From the NCBI GenBank assembly GCA_963847965.1, contig CAWKCG010000055.1:1-64000 (forward strand): 64,000 nt of DNA, in the 5' to 3' direction. The notes under the pieces were generated by a model. It did no database searches and was not told the DNA's origin. It saw nothing but the letters and a program-made list of their open reading frames with translations. This stretch comes from Palsa-504 sp963847965 (lineage in GTDB: Bacteria > Actinomycetota > Actinomycetes > Streptosporangiales > Streptosporangiaceae). A program made the translations under genes and the position numbers. Shown here piece by piece: positions 42,175-51,475 of this stretch. The stretch's first letter is position 1, and every line of letters begins with the position of its first letter.

Positions 42175-43554
42175 CTACGCGGTCGCCGCCCGGTCCCTGG
42201 CGGCGGACGGGTCATACGCGGGTGCGTGCCTGCGCCAGCCGCGGGCGCGCTCGAGTTGGGCGGCCAGCGCGAGCAGCACCGATTCGCCGCCCGGGGCGGC
42301 CACGAGCTGGACCGAGCCGGGCAGTCCCGCCCGGCCCGGCGGGGCGGGCACGCTGGCGGCCGGGAAGCCGGCCATGTTCCACGTTCCGGTCATCGGGCCG
42401 AACCTGAGCGAGGTGACCACGCTGCCCAGCCACGACCGCTCGCCCCAGCGCCGCGCCGCCGGGCACGGCAGCGCCAGCGACGGCATGATGAGCACGTCGT
42501 GCCGGTCGAAGAACGGCTCGAGCGCGGCCCGCAGCCGGTCCCGGTCAGCCGGGCGGGGCGGCCGGACCCGCCGCGCCAGCCGGCCCGCGCGGACGTGCCG
42601 GGCGGTTCGCCGCTCGAGACCTGACCCGTCCAGCAGCGCGGCGTCGCGAGCCGGTGCCGCGAACCAGTCAGCGATCATCACGGGCGTCGCCCACAGCGGA
42701 TAGGCCGGGTCGTCAGTCTCGACGGTGTGCCCGAGGTCGGCCAGCAGCTCCGCATCCCGCCGGACCGGTGCCGTGCAGGCCCGGTGCACGATGATGCCGG
42801 GTCCAGGCGGCTTAACCGAGACGGCGATGCGCAGTCCCGCACGTTCGGCCAGGTCGAACGTGGTGCCGGCCATCGCCTCCAGCATCAGGGCGGCATCGGC
42901 GACCGTGGTGGCCAGCGGCCCGTTCTCCAGCAGGCCGCCCCAGCTGTCGGTCCCGACCTGCGCGGGCACCACGCCGGCGCCCGGCTTGATGCCGAACAAC
43001 CCGCACGCCGCCGCCGGGATGCGGATCGAGCCGAGCCCGTCAGTGCCGTGCGCGAGCGGGACCATCGCCGACGCCACGGCCGCCGCCGACCCTCCGGAAG
43101 ACCCGCCCGGGGTGCGGCGCCTGTCCCACGGGTTGCGGGCGATCCCGAATGAGCTGTCCGTGAACGGATATATCGACAGCTCGGGCAGGTTGGTGAGCCC
43201 CACCACCACTGCCCCGGCCTCCCGCAGGCGCGCCACCACCAGGTGATCTTTCTCCTGCGCTCCGCCGGGCGCCGCGGCGCTGCCGAACCGCATCGGTTCC
43301 CCGGCTACGGGCACGCTGTCCTTGATCGCCACGGGCACGCCCGCCAGCGGCAGGTCTGCCCGGTCGGCCCGCGCGTCTACCTCGGCGGCCTCCCGGCCCG
43401 CCTCGGCCGACCTGACCCGGACGAACGCGCCAAGCTCCGGATTGACCTCCGCGATGCGGTCCAGGTGCCCGGCGACCACCTCCGCCGCGGTGACCTGGCC
43501 CGACCTGACCGCCGTCGCGATCTGTGCGGCCGTACGACCTACCCACTCCGCCAT
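42175..43554 (-). CDS. amidase-signature-family amidohydrolase
   Basis: 459 residues from ATG 43554. Amidase signature triad: Lys in VAIKDSVPV, cis-Ser in TPGGSSGGSAAAVASAM, and the nucleophile Ser in GTDGLGSIRIPAAACG. Cytoplasmic hydrolase of carboxamides; close to 6-aminohexanoate-cyclic-dimer-hydrolase-like and GatA-like members but without GatB/GatC neighbours, so not a tRNA amidotransferase. The C-terminal AAQLERARGWRRHAPA is typical. Substrate unknown. Confidence 0.88.
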   Translation of the reverse strand: MAEWVGRTAAQIATAVRSGQVTAAEVVAGHLDRIAEVNPELGAFVRVRSAEAGREAAEVDARADRADLPLAGVPVAIKDSVPVAGEPMRFGSAAAPGGAQEKDHLVVARLREAGAVVVGLTNLPELSIYPFTDSSFGIARNPWDRRRTPGGSSGGSAAAVASAMVPLAHGTDGLGSIRIPAAACGLFGIKPGAGVVPAQVGTDSWGGLLENGPLATTVADAALMLEAMAGTTFDLAERAGLRIAVSVKPPGPGIIVHRACTAPVRRDAELLADLGHTVETDDPAYPLWATPVMIADWFAAPARDAALLDGSGLERRTARHVRAGRLARRVRPPRPADRDRLRAALEPFFDRHDVLIMPSLALPCPAARRWGERSWLGSVVTSLRFGPMTGTWNMAGFPAASVPAPPGRAGLPGSVQLVAAPGGESVLLALAAQLERARGWRRHAPAYDPSAARDRAATA

Positions 43555-43601
43555 GCCCACATCATCGTCTCGGGCACGCACCCCCGCCAGTGGCCGGCGG
43601 C

Positions 43602-43745
43602 CTACGGCTTGACGATCATGATGCCGCCGCCACCGCCGCCGCCCCATTTGGCCGCCAGGTGATAGGTCAGCAGCGCGAGGACCAGCCCGCCGGCCAGGGA
43701 CCCGCCCAGCAGGAGCCCCGAGCCGCAGGAGCTAGGGTGGCCCGG
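43602..43745 (-). CDS. possible small membrane peptide without a clear start
   Basis: An open frame of about 45 residues ends at 43602 and reads SSCGSGLLLGGSLAGGLVLA, then LLTYHLAAKWGGGGGGGIMI and VKP: one hydrophobic segment followed by seven glycines. It looks translated, but I see no ATG, GTG or TTG in frame after the upstream stop, so either the start is lost or it is a remnant. It lies just ahead of the amidase gene on the same strand. Confidence 0.25.
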   Translation of the reverse strand, partial: PGHPSSCGSGLLLGGSLAGGLVLALLTYHLAAKWGGGGGGGIMIVKP

Positions 43746-43841
43746 CCGGAGGCTGGCAGGTTAGCATCAGCCCGACGTGACCGGCCGGCGCCGCGCGACG
43801 GCGCCGGCGGCATAGGTCACCGCAGGCCTGGGAGGGGTGGC

Positions 43842-44510
43842 ATGGACAAGGAGTTGGCCGGGCAGGTCGTGGACATTGCCCGGCGCGTGGTCGCCAGCGG
43901 AGCGATCTCAGCCAACGGGCACGGCAACGTCAGCGTCAGGGTTCCGGGCGCGGAGGAGATGTACTTCACCGCTGGTCCCTCCCTCCGCGACCACCCCGTC
44001 GAGGCGGTCGTGCGGGTGGGCCTGGACGGGACCCTGCTGGAAGGCGACCTGCCGCCCATCCAGGGGGCCGTGGTCGCCATGCACACGGCCATGTATGAAG
44101 ATCACGCCGACGTCGGCTGCGTGCTGCACACCCACTCGCCCTACGCGACGGCGTACGCCGTTGCCCGCCGCGGGATCGGGTGCTGGATCGAAGCCCTGGC
44201 CATGTTCGGGCTGGCGGACGGCGTGCCGGTGGCCGGTTACGGGCCGCGCGGATCCGCCGAAGCCATCGCCAACATCCGGGCGGCCGTGATCCCCGGCGTC
44301 CCCGCCGTGCTGCTGGCCAACCACGGCGTGCTGGTCTTCCACCGCACCCCGGATCTGGCCATCCTGACCGGCAGCGTCGTCGAGGAGGCCGCGCAGGCCG
44401 GGGTCAATACCGCCGGGCTGGGCGGCCCCGTCGAGATCTCGCCGGACCTGCGGGCCGCGGCCCTGCAGCGCGCCATGGCCTTCGACAGCCGGGGAACCGT
44501 GCGCGCCTAG
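43842..44510 (+). CDS. class-II aldolase/adducin-domain protein lacking the usual catalytic Glu
   Basis: 222 residues from ATG 43842 with GGAGGGG upstream. Family signs: GHGNVSVRVPG, VLHTHSPYATAYAVARRG (two zinc His) and LLANHGVLVFHR (third zinc His). In fuculose-1-phosphate aldolase and ribulose-5-phosphate epimerase the acid lies four residues before the His of the SSEWxxH block; here that place reads IQGAVVAMH, with Val. Zinc binding is thus kept but the proton-transfer acid is missing, so a decarboxylase, dehydratase or different aldolase activity is possible. It faces the convergent class-IV aminotransferase gene. Confidence 0.82.
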   Translation: MDKELAGQVVDIARRVVASGAISANGHGNVSVRVPGAEEMYFTAGPSLRDHPVEAVVRVGLDGTLLEGDLPPIQGAVVAMHTAMYEDHADVGCVLHTHSPYATAYAVARRGIGCWIEALAMFGLADGVPVAGYGPRGSAEAIANIRAAVIPGVPAVLLANHGVLVFHRTPDLAILTGSVVEEAAQAGVNTAGLGGPVEISPDLRAAALQRAMAFDSRGTVRA

Positions 44511-44523
44511 CGCGTTCTGGTCT

Positions 44524-45462
44524 TCAGTCCGGCTCGTCGTAGCGGACCGGCGTGGAGTACCGCGGGTCCTCGTGGCTGGCCCAGTAGAGGTCCTTGAGCA
44601 GCAGCGTCAGCGGCCCGGGCGTGCCTGTTCCCACGGCCATGCCGTCGATGACGGTCACCGGCATGATCCCGCCTGCCGTGGACGTGACCAGCACCTCGGA
44701 CGCCCGGCGCAGGTCGTCGGCGCTGAGCCGTCCCTCGTGCGCCTCCTGTCCGGCCCCGCGCGCCAGCTCCAGCACCGAACGCCGGGTGATGCCCTCCAGC
44801 GTGCCGCTGACCGGGGTCAGCCACCGCCCGTCCACGTAGGCGAACACGTTGTACCCGGGCCCCTCGGCGATCGCGCCGGACAGGTCGCGGAGCACGACGA
44901 GGTCGGCGTGGTGGTCGTAGGCGTCCAGCAGGGCCAGGTCCAGGTCCAGCCAGTGGTAGTTCTTGACCGACGGGTCTACGCTCTGCGGCGGGATGCGCGT
45001 GACCTGGCTGATCCACATGCTCGCCCCCGTCGCCTGCCGCTCGGGGCTGCTGATCCACACGAACGGCACGGCGTAACAGTAGAACGTGTTCCGTGCGGTG
45101 CGCAGGTCGCGGCTGCCCGCCGCCAGCCTGCCGCGCGTGCACGTCATCGAGACGTACGCGTCCCGGAGCCCCGAGTGGCGGACGCACCCGTGCACGATGG
45201 CCTCGATCCCGGCGCGGTCGTGCCCGGGGTCAAGCCGCAGCCTGGCCATGCTGGCTACGAACCGGTCCAGGTGAGCATCCAGCCGGTAGAACCGCCCGCG
45301 CCAGGCGTGCACGACGTCGTACGTGCTGTCCGAGCGGGTCACGCCCAGGTCGAGCACCGAGATCTTCGCCTCCTCGATCGGGCCGTACCGCCCGTCGATC
45401 CAGGCCGCCCCGGCCGGCCAGGGCGGCCGCACTTCGCCGGCACCCGCGCCCGCTCCGCTCAC
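44524..45462 (-). CDS. class-IV PLP aminotransferase (branched-chain / D-amino-acid type)
   Basis: 312 residues from GTG 45462 with GGGAGG upstream. Fold-type IV: AAWIDGRYGPIEEAKISVLDLGVTRSD at the start, YRLDAHLDRFVASMARL, Schiff-base lysine in SVDPSVKNYHWLDLDLAL, Glu in GAIAEGPGYNVFAYVDG, TPVSGTLEGITRRSVLEL and TSTAGGIMPVT. Strong overall match to ILVE-like enzymes. Isolated, so either a spare branched-chain transaminase, a D-amino-acid transaminase or an (R)-selective amine transaminase; sequence alone does not decide. Confidence 0.87.
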   Translation of the reverse strand: MSGAGAGAGEVRPPWPAGAAWIDGRYGPIEEAKISVLDLGVTRSDSTYDVVHAWRGRFYRLDAHLDRFVASMARLRLDPGHDRAGIEAIVHGCVRHSGLRDAYVSMTCTRGRLAAGSRDLRTARNTFYCYAVPFVWISSPERQATGASMWISQVTRIPPQSVDPSVKNYHWLDLDLALLDAYDHHADLVVLRDLSGAIAEGPGYNVFAYVDGRWLTPVSGTLEGITRRSVLELARGAGQEAHEGRLSADDLRRASEVLVTSTAGGIMPVTVIDGMAVGTGTPGPLTLLLKDLYWASHEDPRYSTPVRYDEPD

Positions 45463-45631
45463 CCCAGACCTCCCGTGTCACTTTCATCCCGCTAAGACCG
45501 ACGATATCGGGGGCGCCGCCGCGCGAACAGCGCCAAGCAAACCGACCTGCACCATCGCCTTAGTCTGGAATGCTGACCCCAATGGACCGATGGCGCGGGG
45601 CGGCGGCGCCTCGCGCGGGAAGGACGGCACC

Positions 45632-46069
45632 ATGCCCGGGCAGATTCCGGCCGGTGATATCCACCACCTGCGGCTCACGGTGACCGACGTGCAGCGCAGC
45701 CGCGAGTTCTATACCAGCCTGCTCAGCTTCCAGGTGGCGGTGGAGTCCCCGCCGGATGACGACCCGTCCGCGGCCGAGGTGTACAAGATCCTGTTCGGCG
45801 GCGTGGTCATGATCCGCGGGAACCTGCTGATGGGGCTGCGGCCGCTGGCGCCCGCGGGTGACCGCTTCGACCCGGACCGGGTGGGCCTTGACCACCTCAG
45901 CTTCAGCGTGCCCAGCCGCGAGGACCTGGAGCAGGCGGTGCGCCTGTTCGACGAGCGCGGGGTGGAGCACGGCGCGATTACCCGGCTGGCGGGGTTCGGC
46001 ATTGACGTGCTGCCCTTCGCGGACCCTGACGGTATCCAGCTTGAGCTGACCGCGCCGGTAACCGGCTGA
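45632..46069 (+). CDS. VOC-family (glyoxalase/dioxygenase fold) protein
   Basis: 145 residues from ATG 45632 with GGAAGGA seven bases upstream. Two paired beta-alpha-beta-beta-beta units: IHHLRLTVTDVQRSREFY and VGLDHLSFSVPSREDLEQAV, then DPDGIQLELTAP. The metal triad is H (HHLRL), H (LDHLSF) and E (IQLEL). Possible lyase, dioxygenase or resistance protein. It stands alone, 57 bp upstream of the ABC exporter pair. Confidence 0.83.
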   Translation: MPGQIPAGDIHHLRLTVTDVQRSREFYTSLLSFQVAVESPPDDDPSAAEVYKILFGGVVMIRGNLLMGLRPLAPAGDRFDPDRVGLDHLSFSVPSREDLEQAVRLFDERGVEHGAITRLAGFGIDVLPFADPDGIQLELTAPVTG

Positions 46070-46126
46070 CCTGCCTGGCCGGGGTCCGCCTCGCCCGGCG
46101 GGATCGGTGGCAGGTAGAAACGTACT

Positions 46127-47917
46127 GTGCGACTTCCCTGGCGGTCCGCGGAATGGAACCTCGTCTTCCGGGTGCTGCCGAGGGCGCACCGCGGCCTGGC
46201 GCGCTCCTGGTGGGTGCTGGCCGTGCTGCGGTCGCTGCTGCCCGCCGCAGCGGTGATTGCGACCGGCGCGCTGATCGGCGCGGTCAGCGCCGGGCACCGG
46301 CCGGGCCTGCCGCTCGCCGTGGTGGCCGCGTCATCGGTGCTGATCCTCGTGCTCAGTCCCGTGCACAACGCGGTCAGCGCCAACCTGGGCGCCCGGGTGG
46401 GGGCGGACCTGCACGGGCGGCTGCTGCGGGCGGCGCTCGAGCCGGCCGGCGTCGCCCACCTGGAAGAGCCTGAACTGGCCGACGACTTCGCGCTGGCCCG
46501 GGAGTTCGACGTGGGGATCACCGCGCCACCGATCCGGGTGTGCATGCCGTTCGTGGCCAACGGGATGGTCGAGGTCGGCAGCGGGCTGGCTGCGGCCGCC
46601 ATCCTGTTCTGGTTCCAGTGGTGGGCGCCGCTGGTGCTGACCGCTGGCTGGCTGGCCACCCATCGTCTGCTGCGGGAGAGCACGGTGTGGCGCACCTGGC
46701 GCTCCGAAGAGGTGGTGCGGGCGCAGCGGCACGCCGATTACGCATACCGGATGGCCGTCGACGTGCCGATCGCCAAGGAACTGCGCCTGTTCGGCCTCGG
46801 CGGCTGGACCGTCAGCCGGTTCGGAGCTCACCGCCGGGAGTTGCTCCAGCTCGCCCTGCAGGCGCTGCGGTTGCGCGAGCGGTCGCTGGCGTGGGCGGCG
46901 CTGGCCGCGCTGGCGGGCAACGGGCTGGTCATGGCCGCCCTGGCGGCCAGCGCCCTGGCTCACCGGGTCAGCCTGGGCAGCCTGGTGGTCTTCACCGGCG
47001 CGGTGGTCGGCTCGGCCGTGCTCGGCGTCGCGGACTTCGACTGGTGGTTCGACACGGCGGCCCGGCCCGCCGTCGTGGTAGAGAGCCTGCAGCAGCGGAT
47101 GCCGGCGTTCGCCGCGCTGCCGTCCGGCGGCCGCCCGGCCGCGGGGCTGCCGCGCCGCGAGATCCGGCTGCGGGACCTGGCCTTCAGCTACCGCGGCGGG
47201 AATCCGGTGCTGGCCGGGGTGAACCTGACCATCCCGGCCGGTTCCTCGCTGGCCATCGTCGGCAGGAACGGCGCTGGCAAGACCACCCTGGCCAAGCTGC
47301 TCTGCCGGCTTTACGACCCGACCGGCGGTGTGATCGAAGTCGACGGCACCGACCTGCGGGACCTTGACCTGGACGCCTGGCGCTTGCGGCTCAGTACGGT
47401 CTTCCAGGACTACGTCAGGTACGAGCTACCGCTGCGCGACAACGTGGCGCCGGCCGGGGCGAGCGACGCCGACATCGAATGGGCGCTGCAACAGGCCGGC
47501 GCCGTGGACCTCGCCGCGACCGCGACCGTGCTGTCCAAGTCCTACGCCGGCGGCACCGACCTGTCCGGCGGCCAGTGGCAGCGGGTGGCGCTGGCCAGGG
47601 CGATGTGCGCGGTCCGCCGCGGTGCCGGGGTCGTGATCCTGGACGAGCCCACCGCGCAACTCGACGTCAGGGGCGAGGCCGAGATCTTCCGCCGGATGCT
47701 CGATGCGACCAGGGGAGTGACGACCATCCTGGTATCGCACCGGTTCTCCACGGTGCGTCAGGCCGACCGCATCTGCGTGCTCGACGGCGGCCGGGTTGCG
47801 GAACTCGGCAGCCACGACGAGCTGATGGCCAGGGGCGGCGAGTACGCGACCATGTTCACCCTGCAGGCGGCGCGGTTCGCCGACGACGCAGCGGCAGGCT
47901 CGGAGCCGGGGCGGTGA
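46127..47917 (+). CDS. ABC exporter half-transporter 1 (membrane + ATPase)
   Basis: 596 residues. Type-IV exporter layout: about six membrane helices up to residue 310, then the nucleotide-binding domain with Walker A GRNGAGKTTL (near 380), signature LSGGQWQRVALARA (near 480), Walker B VVILDEPTA, D-loop and switch His (VSHRFSTVRQAD). GTG 46127 starts it. It overlaps the second half-transporter by 4 bp, so the two form a heterodimer. Such pairs export lipids, peptides or drugs; nothing nearby specifies the cargo. Confidence 0.9.
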   Translation: MRLPWRSAEWNLVFRVLPRAHRGLARSWWVLAVLRSLLPAAAVIATGALIGAVSAGHRPGLPLAVVAASSVLILVLSPVHNAVSANLGARVGADLHGRLLRAALEPAGVAHLEEPELADDFALAREFDVGITAPPIRVCMPFVANGMVEVGSGLAAAAILFWFQWWAPLVLTAGWLATHRLLRESTVWRTWRSEEVVRAQRHADYAYRMAVDVPIAKELRLFGLGGWTVSRFGAHRRELLQLALQALRLRERSLAWAALAALAGNGLVMAALAASALAHRVSLGSLVVFTGAVVGSAVLGVADFDWWFDTAARPAVVVESLQQRMPAFAALPSGGRPAAGLPRREIRLRDLAFSYRGGNPVLAGVNLTIPAGSSLAIVGRNGAGKTTLAKLLCRLYDPTGGVIEVDGTDLRDLDLDAWRLRLSTVFQDYVRYELPLRDNVAPAGASDADIEWALQQAGAVDLAATATVLSKSYAGGTDLSGGQWQRVALARAMCAVRRGAGVVILDEPTAQLDVRGEAEIFRRMLDATRGVTTILVSHRFSTVRQADRICVLDGGRVAELGSHDELMARGGEYATMFTLQAARFADDAAAGSEPGR

Positions 47918-49771
47918 CCGGCCGGGACGTTCCGGGCCGCGGGCCCGGCAGCCAGGCGGCCGAGCAGGCCGCGGCCCCGGCCACCGACGATGCGCCGGGG
48001 ATGCCCGGCGCGCTGATCACCATGGCCCGCACGATGCGGCACGCCTACCGCGCGGAGCCCGGCATGGCCATGGGGGTGCTGGTGCTGTCGGTGCTGTCGA
48101 CGGTGCCCGGAGCGCTGCTGGCCGTCTGGCTCAAGCTCGTCGTCGATGGGGTCACCGAGCACAGCCGGGCGCTGCTGATCGGCGGGACGGCGGGGGTGGC
48201 CGGCTCCAGCGTGGCGATCTGGCTGCTGCGGCTGGCGTCCAGCCGGGCCACCCGCCGGTTCCGGATGAAGGTCGGCGTCGCGCTGGAAACTCACGTTGCC
48301 GACCTGCAGGCGTCGGTGGACACCATCGAGCACCAGGAGCGGCCCGAATACCTGGACCGGCTGGCGGTGCTCCGGGAATCGGTCTACCAGCTGGACCATA
48401 TGCTGCTGGCCCTGATCAACACGGTCAGCGCGCTCACCTGCCTGGCGCTGACCCTCATCGTGCTGATGACGGTCAGCCCGTGGATGGCGCTGCTCGCGCC
48501 GTTCGCCGTGCCCACCGTGCTCGTGTCGTCCTGGCGGTCTGGCACGGTCCGCGCGGCCGAGGAGTCCGCTGCGCCGGATCAGCGGCGGTACCGGCACTTC
48601 TTCGCCCTGGGGAGTACGGCGGGCCCGGCCAAGGAACTGCGGGTCACCGGCAACCAGCAGGACGTGGTGTCCCGGTGGGCGGATGCCTGGGGCAGCTGGT
48701 ACCGGACGATGTCGGCCACGCAGTGGGCCGGCGGGCTGTGGCAGGCGGCGGCGTGGGGCGTGTTCGCGCTCGCCTACGTCGGCGCCGTGTACTGGACGGT
48801 CGACGGCCTGCATGCGTCCGCCGGCGACGTGGTGCTTGTGGTCACGGCCGGCGGCAGGCTGGGCCAGTACGTGGCGATGACCGTGGGCGAGGTCGATTTC
48901 GTCCGGCTCTGGCTGGATGCCTGCCGCCGGCTCGGCTGGCTGGAGGCCTACGCCGCCAGGCACCGGGGAACCGGTGACCTGCCACCCCCGCAGCGGCTGG
49001 CCAACGGCGTCACGTTCGACCGCATCAGCTTCTGCTACCCCGGCACGTCCGAGCCGGTACTGCGGGACCTCTCGCTGATGCTTCCGGCCGGCCAGGTGGT
49101 CGCCATCGTAGGGGAGAACGGGGCTGGCAAGAGCACGCTGGTCAAGCTGCTGTGCGGGTTCTACCCGCCTACCGCGGGGCGCATCCTGGTCGACGGGACC
49201 GACCTGCGCCAGATCGCGCCAAAACAGTGGCGGGCCCAGCTGTCCGGTGCGTTCCAGGACTTCGCCAGGCTGGAGTTCCTGGCCCGGAGCAGCATCGGTC
49301 TCGGCGACCTGAATCACCTGGACGAGCCGGACGCCATCAGAGCCGCGGTGCACCGGGCCGGCGCGTCCGACGTCATCGAGGGCCTAGCCGCCGGGCTGGA
49401 CACCCAGCTCGGGGCCGGCTGGCCGAGACGGGGTCGATCTGTCGTTCGGCCAGTGGCAGAAAGTGGCGCTGGCCCGCGGCTTCATGCGGCCGGCCCCGCT
49501 GCTGGCGGTCCTGGACGAGCCCACCGCGGCCCTGGACGCCGAGACCGAGCACGCCTTGTTCGAGCGTTACGCCGACCAGGCCAGGGCGAGCCGCCGGGAC
49601 GGGCGGATCACCGTCTTGGTGTCGCACCGGTTCTCCACCGTGCGGATGGCCGACCTCATCGTGGTCATCGGCGACGGCGCAGTCACGGAGTTCGGCTCGC
49701 ACGAGGAGCTGATGGCCCGGCAGGGCGTGTACGCAGATCTCTACGCGATCCAGGCCCGCGCCTATCGGTGA
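47914..49771 (+). pseudogene. ABC exporter half-transporter 2, one-base frameshift in the ATPase domain
   Basis: Starts at GTG 47914 inside the upstream stop (GTGA). Membrane domain to about residue 330, then Walker A VGENGAGKSTLVKLL (near 400), and Q-loop GAFQDFARLEF. Near 49426 the frame changes: before it the protein reads LDTQLGAGWP, after it, in another frame, DGVDLSFGQWQKVALARGF, Walker B LLAVLDEPTAAL and switch VSHRFSTVRMAD. Removing a single A between CCG and GAC (about 49426) restores WPDGVDLSFGQWQ, the normal family sequence. Signature and Walker B follow the shift, so as written the ATPase is dead; a sequencing error is quite possible. Confidence 0.85.
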
Positions 49772-49800
49772 CGGTCGTCGGCGCGGCGGCCGGCGATCAT

Positions 49801-49845
49801 CAGCGCGGCGCGCCGCTCAGGCCAGCGCGGCGCGCCGCCTCAGGC
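49801..49845. repeat. tandem 22/23-bp duplication downstream of the ABC genes
   Basis: CAGCGCGGCGCGCCGC followed by TCAGGC occurs at 49801-49822 and, with one extra C, at 49823-49845; a third partial copy (CAGCGCGG) begins at 49846. Each copy contains the palindrome GGCGCGCC. Non-coding; a slippage product. Confidence 0.75.
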
Positions 49846-49915
49846 CAGCGCGGTGCTGGCGGAGGATCTCCGGGCATTTCCGCGCAAAACGCGGGATGCC
49901 CGCCGAGTTCACTCG

Positions 49916-50764
49916 TCAGAGCGCGATGAGCAGGATGCCGAGCGCGGCGATCGCAAGGCCGGCGCGCTGGATCCAGCGCAGCCGCTCACCGAGGACCACC
50001 CGGGCCAGCAGCACGGTCACCCCCGGGTAGAGCGAGGCCATCACGACCGCCAGGCCGAACATCCCGGTCCTGGTGGCCGCCACGTAGCAGATGTTCGCGA
50101 TGAAATCGATGACGCCTGCGAACGCAGCCGCCAGGAGGAGCCTGCCGTCCGCGCCGTGCGGCTTCAGGCCGCGCCGCAGCACCAAGGCGGTGGCCAGGAC
50201 GGCCACCAGCTCGCCGACCCGCCCGGCCGCCACGGGCCACACCGTGCCGGACTGCCCCGCGTTACGGATGAGCAGGAAGAACAGGCCGAACGCCGTGCCT
50301 GACACCACGCCGTAGGCAATCGCCCGGCCCGGGCGGCCTGGCCCCCGCGAGGTGCCGGTGTCGCCTGACGAGCTGGCCAGCACGATGGCGACCAGGCACA
50401 GCAGCGCGCCCGCGTAGACCCCGGCTCCAGGCCGCTCGCCCCAGGCCAGGGCCACCGCGACCGGCAGAACGGTAGAGACCAGCCCGGATACCGGCGCGAC
50501 CACGGCCATCGGCCCGGTCGCCAGGCCGATGTAGAAGACGATCAGGCCCAGCCCGCCGATCACGCCGGCGCTGAACCCCCAGGCCAGCCCGGTCAGGCTG
50601 GCCGCGCCTGGCGATACCACCGCGGCGGCGAGGGCGGCGATCGCTCCCGCGGTCTCGGCCAGCAGGAGCACGGTCAGCACGTGCACCCGGCGAGTAGCCA
50701 TGCCGCCGATGAAGTCGCCGCCGCCGTAGAGCACGGCCGCGGCCAGCCCGAGGAGGATCACCAT
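49916..50764 (-). CDS. EamA/DMT-family transporter
   Basis: 282 residues from ATG 50764 with GGAGG eight bases upstream. Ten hydrophobic segments in two EamA repeats: LLGLAAAVLYGGGDFIGGMA and, in the second half, AIAYGVVSGTAFGLFFLLIR; each repeat ends with an acidic-Arg turn (AWGERPG, VLGERL). Metabolite or amino-acid exporters of this type are common and their substrates unpredictable. Upstream 50765-51010 is AT-richer, with ACTAGT at two places (about 50827 and 50870), perhaps regulator sites. Confidence 0.87.
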   Translation of the reverse strand: MVILLGLAAAVLYGGGDFIGGMATRRVHVLTVLLLAETAGAIAALAAAVVSPGAASLTGLAWGFSAGVIGGLGLIVFYIGLATGPMAVVAPVSGLVSTVLPVAVALAWGERPGAGVYAGALLCLVAIVLASSSGDTGTSRGPGRPGRAIAYGVVSGTAFGLFFLLIRNAGQSGTVWPVAAGRVGELVAVLATALVLRRGLKPHGADGRLLLAAAFAGVIDFIANICYVAATRTGMFGLAVVMASLYPGVTVLLARVVLGERLRWIQRAGLAIAALGILLIAL

Positions 50765-51010
50765 GACTCGTACCTCCGATTGGCCAGGCCGCCCCGCGAG
50801 CCGGCGCCCCCGACCTCCGTGAGTGACTAGTAAGATCATTTTACAGGTCATTCAGAGACCGGTCAAACTAGTTATACGGTCATGCATGCGGTGCATAGCA
50901 GAAGCTTCCCGGGCATCGACCCGCCGGGAGGGAGTGCCCAAGATCAACCACGTGCGTTCTTGCTCCGGCCTGAGCGAGCGCTGCTGAGCCCTGTTCAGCG
51001 GGCCGGCCGG

Positions 51011-51475
51011 TCAGCTACCTTCGGCCGCCTCAAGCAGGAAGTACACGTCCGTGCGACGCTTGGCCGGGTCGTCATCCCAGTCGCCGTAGACCTCCCAGCT
51101 CACCCCGGCCGGGGAGCGCCCGTGGTCCGCGCACCAGCGCTGCAGGGCCGAATAAGCGCGCCCCATGTCCGAGTACTCGCCGAAGTGCGCGGTCGTGGCC
51201 ACCTCGCCCGACGGCGTGAACACGTGCCGGATCGGGCCGCGGTCCTCGAACTCGGACAGCGCCTCCACGCCGACGTCCATGGCCAGCGTGTCACTCTCAC
51301 CGCCGAGGTAGACGACGACGTTGTGCCCGGTGCGCACGCCCTGCTCGCGCAGCGCCGACCAGATCTGGTCCAGCAGGCGCACGATGTCCGCGCCGAGCCG
51401 CTGAGCAGTAGTTCTCTCGCGGATCGCCGCCAGCAACCGCGGCTCGGCCCATTCGGTGCGCACCTCATACGGCAT
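51011..51475 (-). CDS. GyrI-like small-molecule-binding protein
   Basis: 154 residues from ATG 51475, overlapping the isochorismatase-fold gene by 11 bp. The SHS2/GyrI-like pattern is visible: YEVRTEWAEPRLLAAIRERTTA, then VGVEALSEF, the central HVFTPSGEVATTAHFGEY and WEVYGDWDDDPAKRRTDVYFLL. Such domains bind hydrophobic drugs or metabolites, either alone or at the end of AraC/MerR regulators; here no DNA-binding domain is attached. Probably co-transcribed with the gene upstream. Confidence 0.78.
   Translation of the reverse strand: MPYEVRTEWAEPRLLAAIRERTTAQRLGADIVRLLDQIWSALREQGVRTGHNVVVYLGGESDTLAMDVGVEALSEFEDRGPIRHVFTPSGEVATTAHFGEYSDMGRAYSALQRWCADHGRSPAGVSWEVYGDWDDDPAKRRTDVYFLLEAAEGS

Noticed and set aside
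42175..43554. gatA (tRNA amidotransferase subunit)
   Set aside because: No gatB or gatC nearby, and the C-terminal half is of the general amidase type.
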